From: an uncultured Bartonella sp.
GTDB lineage: Bacteria; Pseudomonadota; Alphaproteobacteria; Rhizobiales; Rhizobiaceae
Direction of reading: 5' to 3'
NCBI GenBank assembly: GCA_946478235.1
Contig: CAMLBF010000002.1
Span: forward strand, 372,001 to 436,000
Length of the DNA stretch: 64,000 bases
The notes under the pieces were generated by a model. That model ran no database searches. It saw only the letters and a program-made list of their open reading frames with translations, and was not told the origin of the DNA. Every line of letters starts with the position of its first letter. The first letter of the stretch is position 1. This document shows positions 19,014-27,573 of the stretch, in pieces. The translations under genes and the position numbers were made by a program.

Positions 19014-19666
19014 GGATTTTGCCAAAAATTGCCTTCAACTTTTTGCCAGACACAATTTTGATCTGTCACCAAGCCATCCGGCAATTTATGATTTTTTAAT
19101 AGGCTATTATAAGTCGCTTCATCTGCGGTCACGTGACCATTTTTGAGCTCAATGACGCCTGCCTTCATTTCTGGCAATAGATTTATCACATAATCGGCAA
19201 AAAGATTAAATTCGTTGGAACCATTACTCCCAACGTCCATCTCATCATAAACCATTATACCGCTTTTTTTCTGTTCAACCCGATTTATCAATGCAAAGCG
19301 ATCAATGTCGGCAGGAATTGCCCCCCTCAACGTAATACCATCATCATCGATAAGAAAGGTAAGGCTATTATTATCAATTTTCTTAGGTAAGGTAATTTCG
19401 GAATATACGTTTCCTACAGCTGGAATATTTTTTATGTCATTTATCAAATGATCGCGTGTTTTGGCATCAGGTGCTAAACCATATAAAACAACATCTTTGC
19501 CTTTGACGTCATAAGATAACCAATTGTTTTGTATGATGAATTCTGAAAGCTCAGAATTTAACTTTCTTTCCTCACTTCCGACAGCAAACCAAACGGTCAT
19601 AACACCCAGAAAAAAAACGAGCGTAATGAGTGGCCAAAAAATTTTGCGCATAAACATCAATAACAC
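18992..19666 (-). CDS. BON-like periplasmic protein with N-terminal membrane anchor
   Basis: A 224-residue protein with one N-terminal membrane helix (FWPLITLVFFLGVMTVWFAVG), then two stretches resembling BON modules: YDVKGKDVVLYGLAPDAKTRDHLI, and FLIDDDGITLRGAIPADID, each followed by a valine-rich strand. BON domains bind phospholipid or lie in outer-membrane and OmpA-type proteins, so an envelope role is likely. It lacks the OmpA C-terminal peptidoglycan-binding domain that often follows. The C-terminus (DTSNM) is encoded within the tandem repeat. Function unknown. Confidence 0.6.
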   Translation of the reverse strand: MLLMFMRKIFWPLITLVFFLGVMTVWFAVGSEERKLNSELSEFIIQNNWLSYDVKGKDVVLYGLAPDAKTRDHLINDIKNIPAVGNVYSEITLPKKIDNNSLTFLIDDDGITLRGAIPADIDRFALINRVEQKKSGIMVYDEMDVGSNGSNEFNLFADYVINLLPEMKAGVIELKNGHVTADEATYNSLLKNHKLPDGLVTDQNCVWQKVEGNFWQNPCDTSNM

Positions 19667-19752
19667 CTGATGGTCGAGAATTTTCCGTTGTTTTAACCAA
19701 AGTTTTTATAACAAACAACGTGGTTTTCGTGAAATTATGCGATTATAGTCGG

Positions 19753-19805
19753 TCTACGCCCATAATTATAGAGCCTTATTTAAATAGGTTCGCTATGAGC
19801 GTAGA
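19753..19805. repeat. long imperfect inverted repeat
   Basis: TCTACGC (19753-19759) pairs with GCGTAGA (19799-19805), and the near-palindrome CCTTATTTAAATAGG lies inside. It sits between hmuQ, which ends at 19890, and the start of the BON-like gene. It could be an hmuQ terminator or part of a small RNA; neither is shown. Confidence 0.35.
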
Positions 19806-19889
19806 TCAATTATCTCAATGTTTCGCTATGTTTTAATAACAAGCTTATACGATCATAATTCATTACAAATTGGGCTTAAGCCTATCACC

Positions 19890-20204
19890 TTATTCAGTGA
19901 CAATGACCTCAAAACCTTCGAATTTAGGTGCGCCAATAAAAAGTGGCTTACCGCTCCCCGCATTTTTATGCGAATCTCGAAATTGTGGGGATCTTGTCCA
20001 GTTGATGAAATCCTCTTTGGTTTTCCACACGGTATGGGAAGCAAACAACGTCGCTTCTTTGTCTTCGCTCGTGTCACAACGCAGTAATTGAAATTCAACA
20101 AACCCCGGCAGTTCTTTCAAATGTGACTGCCTGTTTTTCCATCGATTTGAAAACTCGTCTTCACATCCTTTTGCAATGTTAAAACGGTTCATAGCAATAT
20201 ACAT
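19890..20204 (-). CDS. hmuQ: haem-degrading monooxygenase, IsdG/HmuQ family
   Basis: A 104-residue antibiotic-biosynthesis-monooxygenase fold protein of the IsdG type, which opens the haem ring to release iron. The IsdG catalytic triad is matched in position: Asn6, Trp69 and His79 (in IsdG about Asn7, Trp66, His76). Known rhizobial and Brucella relatives are HmuQ and BhuQ. It is divergent from the TonB haem receptor and shares a 227-base control region with an iron box. Control by iron is therefore likely on both sides. Confidence 0.85.
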   Translation of the reverse strand: MYIAMNRFNIAKGCEDEFSNRWKNRQSHLKELPGFVEFQLLRCDTSEDKEATLFASHTVWKTKEDFINWTRSPQFRDSHKNAGSGKPLFIGAPKFEGFEVIVTE

Positions 20205-20292
20205 TTCTATAATTCTCCATCATTGAATGTGACCATAAAGCGGTAAACCAACAACGTGATAAACCAAATCGGAATGAATTAACAAGTTTTTC

Positions 20293-20321
20293 TTGACTCA
20301 TAAAGTCATGTTTATTATGGA
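20293..20321 (+). promoter_or_regulatory. sigma-70 promoter of the haem receptor gene overlapped by a TGA-N9-TCA iron box
   Basis: TTGACT (20293-20298), a 17-base spacer and TATGGA (20316-20321) form a good -35/-10 pair. Overlapping the -35, TGACTCATAAAGTCA (20294-20308) is exactly TGA-N9-TCA. This is the iron-responsive operator bound by RirA in Rhizobium, and its inner halves are also complementary (TGACT/AGTCA). A repressor bound here would block RNA polymerase when iron is sufficient. The rirA gene is not in the window. Confidence 0.65.
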
Positions 20322-20326
20322 TAGCT

Positions 20327-20353
20327 TACCAACGTGAGGGTCGTTGGTATTTT
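20327..20353 (+). terminator. terminator-like hairpin in the receptor 5' leader (possible attenuator)
   Basis: TACCAACG (20327-20334) and CGTTGGTA (20342-20349) form a perfect 8-base stem with a 7-base loop, followed by TTTT. It begins at about the predicted transcription start, and the receptor gene starts about 80 bases later. It may act as an attenuator or as a 5' stabilising hairpin. Confidence 0.45.
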
Positions 20354-20431
20354 AGCTCAGCCAGCCAGTATAACGAGCAAGCCAAGCGCTTTCATTTACA
20401 ATAAGCTATTTTGAAAAGCTGGGTGTTTATT

Positions 20432-22615
20432 ATGTTGTCATTTTTAAGAACACGTTTGAAAAATCGTGTAGCGCTGACCACGATTGCTATAATGATACCT
20501 GTCATGGCAAACGCCGAGGACAGTGAAAACAATCACAAAAGCGAATTGAACCCAGTTATCGTTAAATCCCAATCCAATTATTTAAAGCTTAATAAACCAA
20601 CGGTTTTAACTGATAGAAGCACCGCAAACGATATTGAACAGAAACAAATAGATGATGTTCATGATATTGGTCGCCTTGATCCATCCATCAGTTACAACGC
20701 GCAAAATGACAGTTTCACAATTCGGGGGCTTGATAGCAACCGCATTTTGACAACGATTGACGGTATACGCTTGCCTTGGCTCAATGACGTATCACGTGGC
20801 GTGAAGGGTGGCATTTCGATGTTCGATTTCGCTTCCTTGTCAACACTGGATATTATTCATGGCTCAGACTCGAGCCTTTATGGATCCGGTGCGCTTGGTG
20901 GCGTTGTTGCGTTACGGACACTTGATCCGGAAGATCTTATCACTGGTGACAAAAATTGGGGTAGCTTGACAAAAGGCAGCTATGACTCGACTGATCGCAG
21001 TTGGCGTATTGATGAAGCTTTTGCATTACGCGCCGATCAAACTTATGCGCTGTTTCAAGGTGGTTACGCACGCGGCAAACAACGTTATAATAATGCGAAT
21101 GGTGGTGGTTATGGAGCCACTCGTTCTGAAGAAAACCCGGCAACATTTGATCAAGATAATCTATTATTCAAGATATATCAGCACATTGATGGCTCACAAC
21201 GCATAGGTTTTACAGCAGAGCGCTTTAACCTCGACAAAGACATCGACGCTTACAATTCATCTGCCATATATCAACCCGGATCGGTTGATAAAGATAATGA
21301 AAAGCGTCGCGAACGGCTATCCCTCTCCTATGATTATAATGGTGGTGGATTTCTTGATGAGGTGCACAGCTTCATTTATTGGCAAAGACAACGGACTGAT
21401 GAAGCAACTGAAGCCACCCGTGTCTCGATACCGATCGGTTACTACCAGCGCGACAATCTCATGCGCGACACCAGTTACGGTTTTAATTTTGCTGGTTTGA
21501 AAAAAATTGATGCCGGTCAGACAACGCATACTTTACGTATTTCTACCGATGTTGCGGCATCAAAGTTTCAACAATATGCTGGTGGCGAAGATACTTGCCC
21601 ACCACCGCCTTTTAAAGGACCTTTTATGGGGTGCAGATTCCTTCATACCAATCAATCTGACGCACCAAATACCAATAGTACAGCCTTCGGCATTGCGCTT
21701 GAAGATGAAATTGGCTTTATCGAAAACCGTTTTAGGGTAACACCTGGCGTGCGATATGATTGGTATGACCATCGCCCCCAAGAAACTTCAACTTACGAAC
21801 ATGCCGCAGGTTTCACGGGATACCCTTCAAGTAGTAGCCATTCAAGACTTTCGCCGAAAATGCGGTTTGAATGGGATGCCTTTGACAAGGTGACATTATA
21901 TGCACAATGGGCGCAAGCTTTCCGTGCACCAAGCGTAACAGAGCTTTATCTCAACTATACCAATCCGGGATTTTATTATGTGAATGGTAATCCCAACCTT
22001 AAACCAGAAACCAGTAACGGATATGATATTGGTGCGCGGCTGGGTGATGAATATTTGGGTGGTTCAATCAGCCTATTTACTAATGAATACAGAAACTTCA
22101 TTGACCAATTTGATCTCGGAGCAAATCGTGAATTTCTGATGTCTCGTAAACTTTATATTAATCGCGCCCATGTGCGTATTTCTGGTATAGAAGCAAAAAC
22201 GCATTGGAATTTGACCAATGGTTGGCATACCAATGCAGCACTTGCCTATTCTGAAGGCAAGGATAAAGATACGGACGAACACCTGAATTCAGTTCCGGCA
22301 TTAAAAGGTGTTGTTGGTTTGGGATATGCGCAAGATCAATGGGGATCCGATATTACTTTAACCGCCGCGGCAAAACGCAATAAAGTGCAGAATAACTCGG
22401 ATTTTGCAAAAGCACCGGGCTATACGCTTGTTGATCTGACGGGTTGGTGGGAACCTTTTGGTAAATCGGGACCACGCATACAAGCTGGCGTTTATAACCT
22501 ATTCGATAAACGTTATTGGAATGCGGTCGATCTGCCAACCAATGCAACAAATCCCAAGGATTATTATAGCGAACCGGGGCGTAGCTTCAAAGTGTCTTTC
22601 GTTCAAAAATTTTAA
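20432..22615 (+). CDS. TonB-dependent haem receptor
   Basis: A 727-residue outer-membrane receptor that imports haem or haemoproteins, using energy from TonB. It has a signal peptide (cleavage near VMANAEDS), a plug domain (VHDIGRLDPSISYNA, FTIRGLDSNRILTTIDGIRLPW), and a 22-strand barrel. The barrel contains the haem-receptor stretch FRAPSVTELYLNY, and the protein ends in a C-terminal phenylalanine (FVQKF). It belongs to the HutA/BhuA/HmuR group. The ATG at 20432 with GGGTG upstream is preferred to a TTG at 20411. It heads the operon with hemP and hmuSTUV. Confidence 0.9.
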   Translation: MLSFLRTRLKNRVALTTIAIMIPVMANAEDSENNHKSELNPVIVKSQSNYLKLNKPTVLTDRSTANDIEQKQIDDVHDIGRLDPSISYNAQNDSFTIRGLDSNRILTTIDGIRLPWLNDVSRGVKGGISMFDFASLSTLDIIHGSDSSLYGSGALGGVVALRTLDPEDLITGDKNWGSLTKGSYDSTDRSWRIDEAFALRADQTYALFQGGYARGKQRYNNANGGGYGATRSEENPATFDQDNLLFKIYQHIDGSQRIGFTAERFNLDKDIDAYNSSAIYQPGSVDKDNEKRRERLSLSYDYNGGGFLDEVHSFIYWQRQRTDEATEATRVSIPIGYYQRDNLMRDTSYGFNFAGLKKIDAGQTTHTLRISTDVAASKFQQYAGGEDTCPPPPFKGPFMGCRFLHTNQSDAPNTNSTAFGIALEDEIGFIENRFRVTPGVRYDWYDHRPQETSTYEHAAGFTGYPSSSSHSRLSPKMRFEWDAFDKVTLYAQWAQAFRAPSVTELYLNYTNPGFYYVNGNPNLKPETSNGYDIGARLGDEYLGGSISLFTNEYRNFIDQFDLGANREFLMSRKLYINRAHVRISGIEAKTHWNLTNGWHTNAALAYSEGKDKDTDEHLNSVPALKGVVGLGYAQDQWGSDITLTAAAKRNKVQNNSDFAKAPGYTLVDLTGWWEPFGKSGPRIQAGVYNLFDKRYWNAVDLPTNATNPKDYYSEPGRSFKVSFVQKF

Positions 22616-22667
22616 CAGATTTTTATTATCGAGCGTGAGTGATTGCTCGGTTCCAGCAATAAAAACA

Positions 22668-22682
22668 TGATAATTTTTGTCA
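22668..22682 (+). promoter_or_regulatory. second TGA-N9-TCA iron box, before hemP
   Basis: TGATAATTTTTGTCA fits TGA-N9-TCA exactly, flanked by A and T to give ATGA...TCAT. It lies 67-81 bases before the hemP start, between the receptor gene and hemP. This suggests a second iron-controlled promoter for hemP-hmuSTUV. Confidence 0.5.
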
Positions 22683-22748
22683 TATAAACAATAACCAGTT
22701 TGTCCAACAATGAATAGAATACAGGAAAACAAAATAGGAGCATCGAAT

Positions 22749-22883
22749 ATGCAACGCAATGGTGTTCCGATCATTGATAGCAAAGATCTGTTTGGCGTTG
22801 CCAATGAGGTTGTCATTATCCACGACGGCACAGAATATCGGCTCAAGATTACAAAATTGGGCAAGTTGATTTTAAACAAATAA
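22749..22883 (+). CDS. hemP: HemP/HmuP family haemin uptake protein
   Basis: A 44-residue protein, MQRNGVPIIDSKDLFGVANE onward, ending GTEYRLKITKLGKLILNK. This is the whole HemP family pattern (SxDLF, then YRLxxTxxGKLIL). In Bradyrhizobium and Brucella-type bacteria HmuP/HemP is a regulator needed for haem receptor expression. The start has GGAG eight bases upstream; an in-frame ATG at 22710 would add 13 residues without homology. It lies 18 bases before hmuS. Confidence 0.9.
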   Translation: MQRNGVPIIDSKDLFGVANEVVIIHDGTEYRLKITKLGKLILNK

Positions 22884-22900
22884 AACAGGCAATTACATTC

Positions 22901-23938
22901 ATGTCTTACACTGCGGAAGAAATTTTAGAGTTAAGAGAGAAACACAAGGATCTGCGCGATCCGGAATTTACAAATTCTATCGGCATATCAGAAGCAGAAC
23001 TCTTCGATGCTTATTGCACAGTTAATCAGGCACAAAGATTACGCCCTGATGTATCACTGTTATTGAAACATGCAACCAAGCTTAATGAAGTACTTGCGCT
23101 AACACGCAATGAATATGCCGTTCATGAAAGAACGGGGCATTTCCAAAATATTTTTCAAGGTGTTGATGCATCATTGACATTGGGTGAAATTGACCTTCGA
23201 ATATTTCAGGATAAATGGAAATTCGCCTTTGCCAGAGATATAACGATACATGACAATAAGCTGAAAAGTTTCCAGTTTTTTGATGCTTTTGGCGATGCGA
23301 TATTCAAGTTATATACCGCAAAAGGTACCAATCTTGAAGAATGGCACACGCTTCACTCACTTCTTCAAGAAGGCGCGCCAACAAGCGCGGTGAAAACCTC
23401 TCTTTTAGTAAAAACTGATGATAAATCAACACAAGACGCGAATATCGAGCTGTTTCGCCAGCGTTGGGAAAATATGACGGATGTTCATCAACTCCACGAT
23501 ATATTGACCGAACTGAAAATTGGTCGACACGATGCTGTGAAACTCATCGGCACAGACTACGCCAACAAACTTGAGCTTAATTCGATTGAGCTTATGCTAA
23601 AAGGCGCCATTGACCAACAAATTCCGATTATGTGTTTTGTCGGAAATCCCGGTTGTATCCAAATTTTTACTGGCACAGTTCAAAATATCAAAACGGTTGA
23701 TGGCTGGTTTAATATTCTTGATGAAAAGTTTCATCTGCATCTCCTCACCGCCGGCATTGATAGTATTTGGTATGTGCGCAAACCAACAAGTGATGGTCAT
23801 ATCAGCTCGCTGGAAGCCTTTGACAGCAAAGGACGAATGATACTGCAATTTTTTGGTAAGCGAAATGCTGGTGACGCTGAAAGGGAAGATTGGCGTTCAC
23901 TGTTGGCAACGCTTCCATTGGTATCACCTGCTGCATAA
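22901..23938 (+). CDS. hmuS: cytoplasmic haemin-degrading/transport protein HmuS
   Basis: A 345-residue protein of the HemS/ChuS/HmuS family. These proteins bind imported haem in the cytoplasm and deliver or degrade it. The two-repeat architecture is visible: an N-terminal half with LTRNEYAVHERTGHFQNI and an IFQDKWKFAFARD-like region, and a C-terminal half with IMCFVGNPGCIQIFTGTVQN and NILDEKFHLHLLTAGIDSIW. It follows hemP directly and precedes hmuT by 21 bases. A separate IsdG-type oxygenase (hmuQ) is also present, so haem handling has two layers. Confidence 0.92.
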   Translation: MSYTAEEILELREKHKDLRDPEFTNSIGISEAELFDAYCTVNQAQRLRPDVSLLLKHATKLNEVLALTRNEYAVHERTGHFQNIFQGVDASLTLGEIDLRIFQDKWKFAFARDITIHDNKLKSFQFFDAFGDAIFKLYTAKGTNLEEWHTLHSLLQEGAPTSAVKTSLLVKTDDKSTQDANIELFRQRWENMTDVHQLHDILTELKIGRHDAVKLIGTDYANKLELNSIELMLKGAIDQQIPIMCFVGNPGCIQIFTGTVQNIKTVDGWFNILDEKFHLHLLTAGIDSIWYVRKPTSDGHISSLEAFDSKGRMILQFFGKRNAGDAEREDWRSLLATLPLVSPAA

Positions 23939-23959
23939 AATTCATTCGAGAAGCATAAT

Positions 23960-24907
23960 ATGTCGTTCAAAACTTCTGTCCTTGCCAGCAACTTTTTTAA
24001 GGTTATTTGTCATAACTTGAAAAAAATCTGGCGTGTTTTTTTTACTGGTTTCATCCTTCTTCCAGTTGTTTTCAATATGTCAGTGTTGGCAAGGACAGTT
24101 TCTGAACTTCCCGAACAGGGAAAACTTGTTTCGATTGGAGGATCGCTAACAGAAATTGTTTATGCTCTCAGTGCTGAAAATCGTCTGATAGCCCGTGATA
24201 CAACAAGCCATTATCCGCCGGATGCAACCAAATTACCGGACGTTGGATATATGCGTAATCTTTCACCAGAAGGCGTCCTTTCACTGTCTCCTGATGGCAT
24301 ATTGCTTATTGAAGGCAGTGGCCCACCCTCAACCATTGAAATACTCACACATGCTGAAGTTCCAATGGTTATCATTCCTGAGCATTTTACCCAGAATGGT
24401 GTAATCCAGAAAATATTGAAAGTGGGTGAAGCGCTGCATCAAAACGAGCAAGCCAAAAAGCTTGCAGATCGTATAGAACATGACTTTTCTGAAAACGATA
24501 AGCTATTAAACAAAGTTACCCAGGCTAAACGGGTCTCGCCTAAACGAATTTTGTTTGTCATGACCATACAAAATGGTCGCATCATGGCTGCCGGCAAAAA
24601 CACTGCGGCAGACGGAATGATCGCCCTTTCAGGTGGAACAAATGCAGTTACCGATTATGATGGTTATAAACTTATTACCGATGAAGCTATCATTAATGCC
24701 GCACCTGATTTCATTTTGATGATGAGCCATGCTGGCTCAACCACAACAATCGACCAAGTTCTTGCCTTGCCGGCTATACAAATGACACCGGCGGGTAAGA
24801 ATAAAGCTGTTATTCAAATGGATGGGCTTTATTTGTTGAGCTTTGGCCCAAGAACAGCATCGGCAGCCAGAGATGTCATCAACGTTCTATACAAGGACGA
24901 ACTCTAG
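23960..24907 (+). CDS. hmuT: haemin ABC transporter, periplasmic binding protein
   Basis: A 315-residue periplasmic haem-binding protein. A basic N-terminus and hydrophobic signal (FFTGFILLPVVFNMSVLA) precede the type III binding-protein fold: LVSIGGSLTEIVYAL, GYMRNLSPEGVLSLSPDGIL, and GGTNAVTDYDGYKLI. It passes haem to HmuUV. GAGAAG upstream supports the start. The 126-base gap to hmuU shows no obvious terminator. Confidence 0.9.
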   Translation: MSFKTSVLASNFFKVICHNLKKIWRVFFTGFILLPVVFNMSVLARTVSELPEQGKLVSIGGSLTEIVYALSAENRLIARDTTSHYPPDATKLPDVGYMRNLSPEGVLSLSPDGILLIEGSGPPSTIEILTHAEVPMVIIPEHFTQNGVIQKILKVGEALHQNEQAKKLADRIEHDFSENDKLLNKVTQAKRVSPKRILFVMTIQNGRIMAAGKNTAADGMIALSGGTNAVTDYDGYKLITDEAIINAAPDFILMMSHAGSTTTIDQVLALPAIQMTPAGKNKAVIQMDGLYLLSFGPRTASAARDVINVLYKDEL

Positions 24908-25033
24908 TTTTTTCCTACATTTCTTTGATGAGCCTGCGGGTTTTAAGCTGAATATGTCCATTATTTAAAAAAGACAAATAGAGATAGTGACGACGACGAT
25001 AATGTTATTTTCTCGCACAAGAGAACACGCAAG

Positions 25034-26110
25034 ATGATCGCCCTTAACAGCGCAATAAAGACGGTTATTGATGATCGGACATGCCGAGCAAAACTGGCCA
25101 TCGTTGTGCTATCAATTTTACTATTATTCAGTATGTGGTTCAGCCTTGTTGTTGGAGCTTACGACGTTTCAATCAAAAATTTTATTCAATCTCTTTTATC
25201 GTCTTATCATCATGAAACGACCTTCACCCGAGATTATCTTGTTATTATGAATATCAGATTGCCACGTCTCGTTCTTGGTGTAATGGTTGGGGCTGCACTT
25301 TCTGTGTCGGGCGTTCTTATGCAAGGACTGTTTCGTAATCCCTTGGCTGATCCAGGCATCATGGGAATTTCGTCAGGTGCCGGCTTAGGAGCTGTTTCCA
25401 TGATTGTGCTAGGTGGCTCTATGCCTAGTATTTCGCTTTTGTTGGGAAAGTTCCATATTGCTATTGGTGCTTTTATCGGTGCCCTCATAACAACATTTAT
25501 TCTTTATGCCATTGCCACAAGACAAGGCCGCACATCTATAGCAACCATGTTATTGGCCGGAATTACATTGAGTGCATTATGTGCCAGCGCCCTGGGCATA
25601 TTGGTTTTTATGGCCAATGACCATCAGTTGCGCGATATAACATTCTGGAATTTGGGATCGCTTGCCGGCACGACCTGGTCACGTGTATGGCTTTGTTGCC
25701 CTTTTATTTTATCTGGCCTGCTATTTTCGCCATTTTTAACGCGCGCGATGAACGCTTTTTCTCTGGGGGAAGCTGTTGCAGGGCATTTAGGTTTTTCAGT
25801 CCAGCGTACAAAATATTTTGTAATTCTACTTGTCGCTCTCATGTGCGGTGCCGCTGTTGCGGTTAGCGGTATTATTGGTTTTATTGGAATTGTTATCCCC
25901 CATATCCTGAGATTAACAATTGGACCCGATCATCGCTATCTTATCATCGGTTCAGCCTTATTGGGTGCCAGTATTCTTATTCTAGCAGACACGTTTTCGC
26001 GCTTTATCGTTGCGCCGGCAGAGTTACCCATTGGAATTGTAACGTCACTGTTGGGCGCACCATTTTTTCTATGGATATTGCTACGCCAACGCGGAGCCAT
26101 TGACCAATGA
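25034..26110 (+). CDS. hmuU: haemin ABC transporter permease
   Basis: A 358-residue FecCD-type permease with about ten membrane helices. Family motifs are RLPRLVLGVMVGAALSVSG, LMQGLFRNPLADPGIMGISSG-type residues, FWNLGSLAGTTWSR, and SGIIGFIGIVIPHILRL. It moves haem across the inner membrane with HmuV. Its stop overlaps the hmuV start by 4 bases (ATGA), which indicates coupling. Confidence 0.93.
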   Translation: MIALNSAIKTVIDDRTCRAKLAIVVLSILLLFSMWFSLVVGAYDVSIKNFIQSLLSSYHHETTFTRDYLVIMNIRLPRLVLGVMVGAALSVSGVLMQGLFRNPLADPGIMGISSGAGLGAVSMIVLGGSMPSISLLLGKFHIAIGAFIGALITTFILYAIATRQGRTSIATMLLAGITLSALCASALGILVFMANDHQLRDITFWNLGSLAGTTWSRVWLCCPFILSGLLFSPFLTRAMNAFSLGEAVAGHLGFSVQRTKYFVILLVALMCGAAVAVSGIIGFIGIVIPHILRLTIGPDHRYLIIGSALLGASILILADTFSRFIVAPAELPIGIVTSLLGAPFFLWILLRQRGAIDQ

Positions 26111-26901
26111 TTGAAATCAAAAACCTTAACGTGAAACGTGGCAACAAGGTCATATTGCACAACTTGAATTTTACAGCCCTTGCCGGAAATCTGACAACCA
26201 TTATTGGTCCCAATGGTTCAGGAAAGACAACCCTTATCAAAGCATTAAGCGGTGATCTTAAATATAGCGGGGTCATTCAGTTAAACGGTAAAGATATTAC
26301 AAGCGAGACAGCGAGACACCTTGCCTTACAACGGGCTATACTGCCGCAATCGACAGCGTTGAGTTTTCCATTTCTGGTTAATGAGGTCGTAAAGCTTGGC
26401 CTTTCAGCAGATGTGGAAAGATTACAAAAGCAAAAATATTTACCAGAACTAGCCCTAGAGCGGGTTGATCTTGCTGGTTACGGAAACAGATACTATCAGG
26501 AATTGTCGGGGGGAGAACAGGCGCGCGTTCAACTTGCCCGTGTATTATGCCAAATATGGTCACCCAGCTATAACAGCAATCCTTGTTGGCTTTTGCTGGA
26601 TGAACCCGTTGCCAGTCTTGATATTCGTCACCAGCTTGTTGTTATGGACATTGCGCGTGATTTTGCTAACCGCGGCGGTGGTGTCGTAACCATTTTGCAT
26701 GATCTTAATCTAGCTTCCCATTACAGTGATAAAATTGTATTACTGTATCAGGGAAGCATATCTTATGAAGGCACACCTCGTGAGGTGTTAACGACACAAA
26801 ACTTACGGAACATTTATCAATGCAATTTGTCTGTTGGAACAATTCCTGATGATGAGGTACCGTTTATTTTGCCTCAATCCGTATTTACGCCTCAGGGATA
26901 G
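26107..26901 (+). CDS. hmuV: haemin ABC transporter ATP-binding protein
   Basis: A 264-residue ABC ATPase with Walker A GPNGSGKTT (34-42), signature LSGGEQARVQLARVL (about 140) and Walker B WLLLDEPVASLD (about 165). The switch histidine is in ILHDLNLASHY. It is the last gene of the haem operon. Its 3' end overlaps the 3' end of the convergent peroxidase-like gene by 17 bases, so no separate terminator fits between them. Confidence 0.93.
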   Translation: MIEIKNLNVKRGNKVILHNLNFTALAGNLTTIIGPNGSGKTTLIKALSGDLKYSGVIQLNGKDITSETARHLALQRAILPQSTALSFPFLVNEVVKLGLSADVERLQKQKYLPELALERVDLAGYGNRYYQELSGGEQARVQLARVLCQIWSPSYNSNPCWLLLDEPVASLDIRHQLVVMDIARDFANRGGGVVTILHDLNLASHYSDKIVLLYQGSISYEGTPREVLTTQNLRNIYQCNLSVGTIPDDEVPFILPQSVFTPQG

Positions 26902-27493
26902 CTGGTTCTCCGAGAGATAACATAAGCCTATTTGCCCAATTAAAAAAACTAACAGCGTGTATAACATCGCTTATTTCGTCATCATGCAATCCTGACGCTT
27001 TCAGTTCTTCTATATGAGAACTGGTCAAGGCTGATGGTGTTTGCGTCAGAGCTTTGGCAACAGCGATAATTGCATTCCAACGCCGCCCCAAATCAACACC
27101 TGTCCCCTCCTCTAAAAGACGATCAACATCTTTATCCCGTTTTGAATAAACAGCCGCATGACGGGCATGGACAGAGGCACAATATATACAACCATTTACC
27201 CGCGATGTCGCAGCAGCAGCCAATTCTCGCTCCGCACGCGGAAGCCCGTCAACGGTATTATAAAAAATATCTTTATCAGTGCGTGTTCTTGCCTCCAACA
27301 CATCGGGATCGCGTGCAAGAAGCCTGAAATAAGCCGACTTTGTGCGGGCAGGCTCTACCAATGACTTGATTTCATGTTCAGTTAATTCATTTTCGTCAAT
27401 TGGTTTTACCCATGGCAGCCAATCCAAGTTAGCTCGAGAAAACTGCACCGGTGCTTCACGGCTATTGCTTTGTGGTTTTTCATTGAATGACAT
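26885..27493 (-). CDS. alkylhydroperoxidase (AhpD)-like protein, Avi_7169-type
   Basis: A 202-residue protein of the peroxidase-related AhpD/CMD class. The redox motif is CIYCASVHARHAAVYSK, the C-x2-C-x3-H of AhpD-like enzymes, within a helical domain that starts ERELAAAATSRVNG. From memory the family matches the TIGRFAM set named after Avi_7169, known to sit beside the CMD-like Avi_7170 type and a luciferase-like monooxygenase, as seen here. The substrate is unknown. It is the last gene of this minus-strand triad. Confidence 0.75.
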   Translation of the reverse strand: MSFNEKPQSNSREAPVQFSRANLDWLPWVKPIDENELTEHEIKSLVEPARTKSAYFRLLARDPDVLEARTRTDKDIFYNTVDGLPRAERELAAAATSRVNGCIYCASVHARHAAVYSKRDKDVDRLLEEGTGVDLGRRWNAIIAVAKALTQTPSALTSSHIEELKASGLHDDEISDVIHAVSFFNWANRLMLSLGEPAIPEA

Positions 27494-27573
27494 GACGCAT
27501 TCTACCTATCTTATTTGAATGAACGGGAAATAGTATTTCTGTTATATTTTCAGCGTATTATCGAAATATATCA

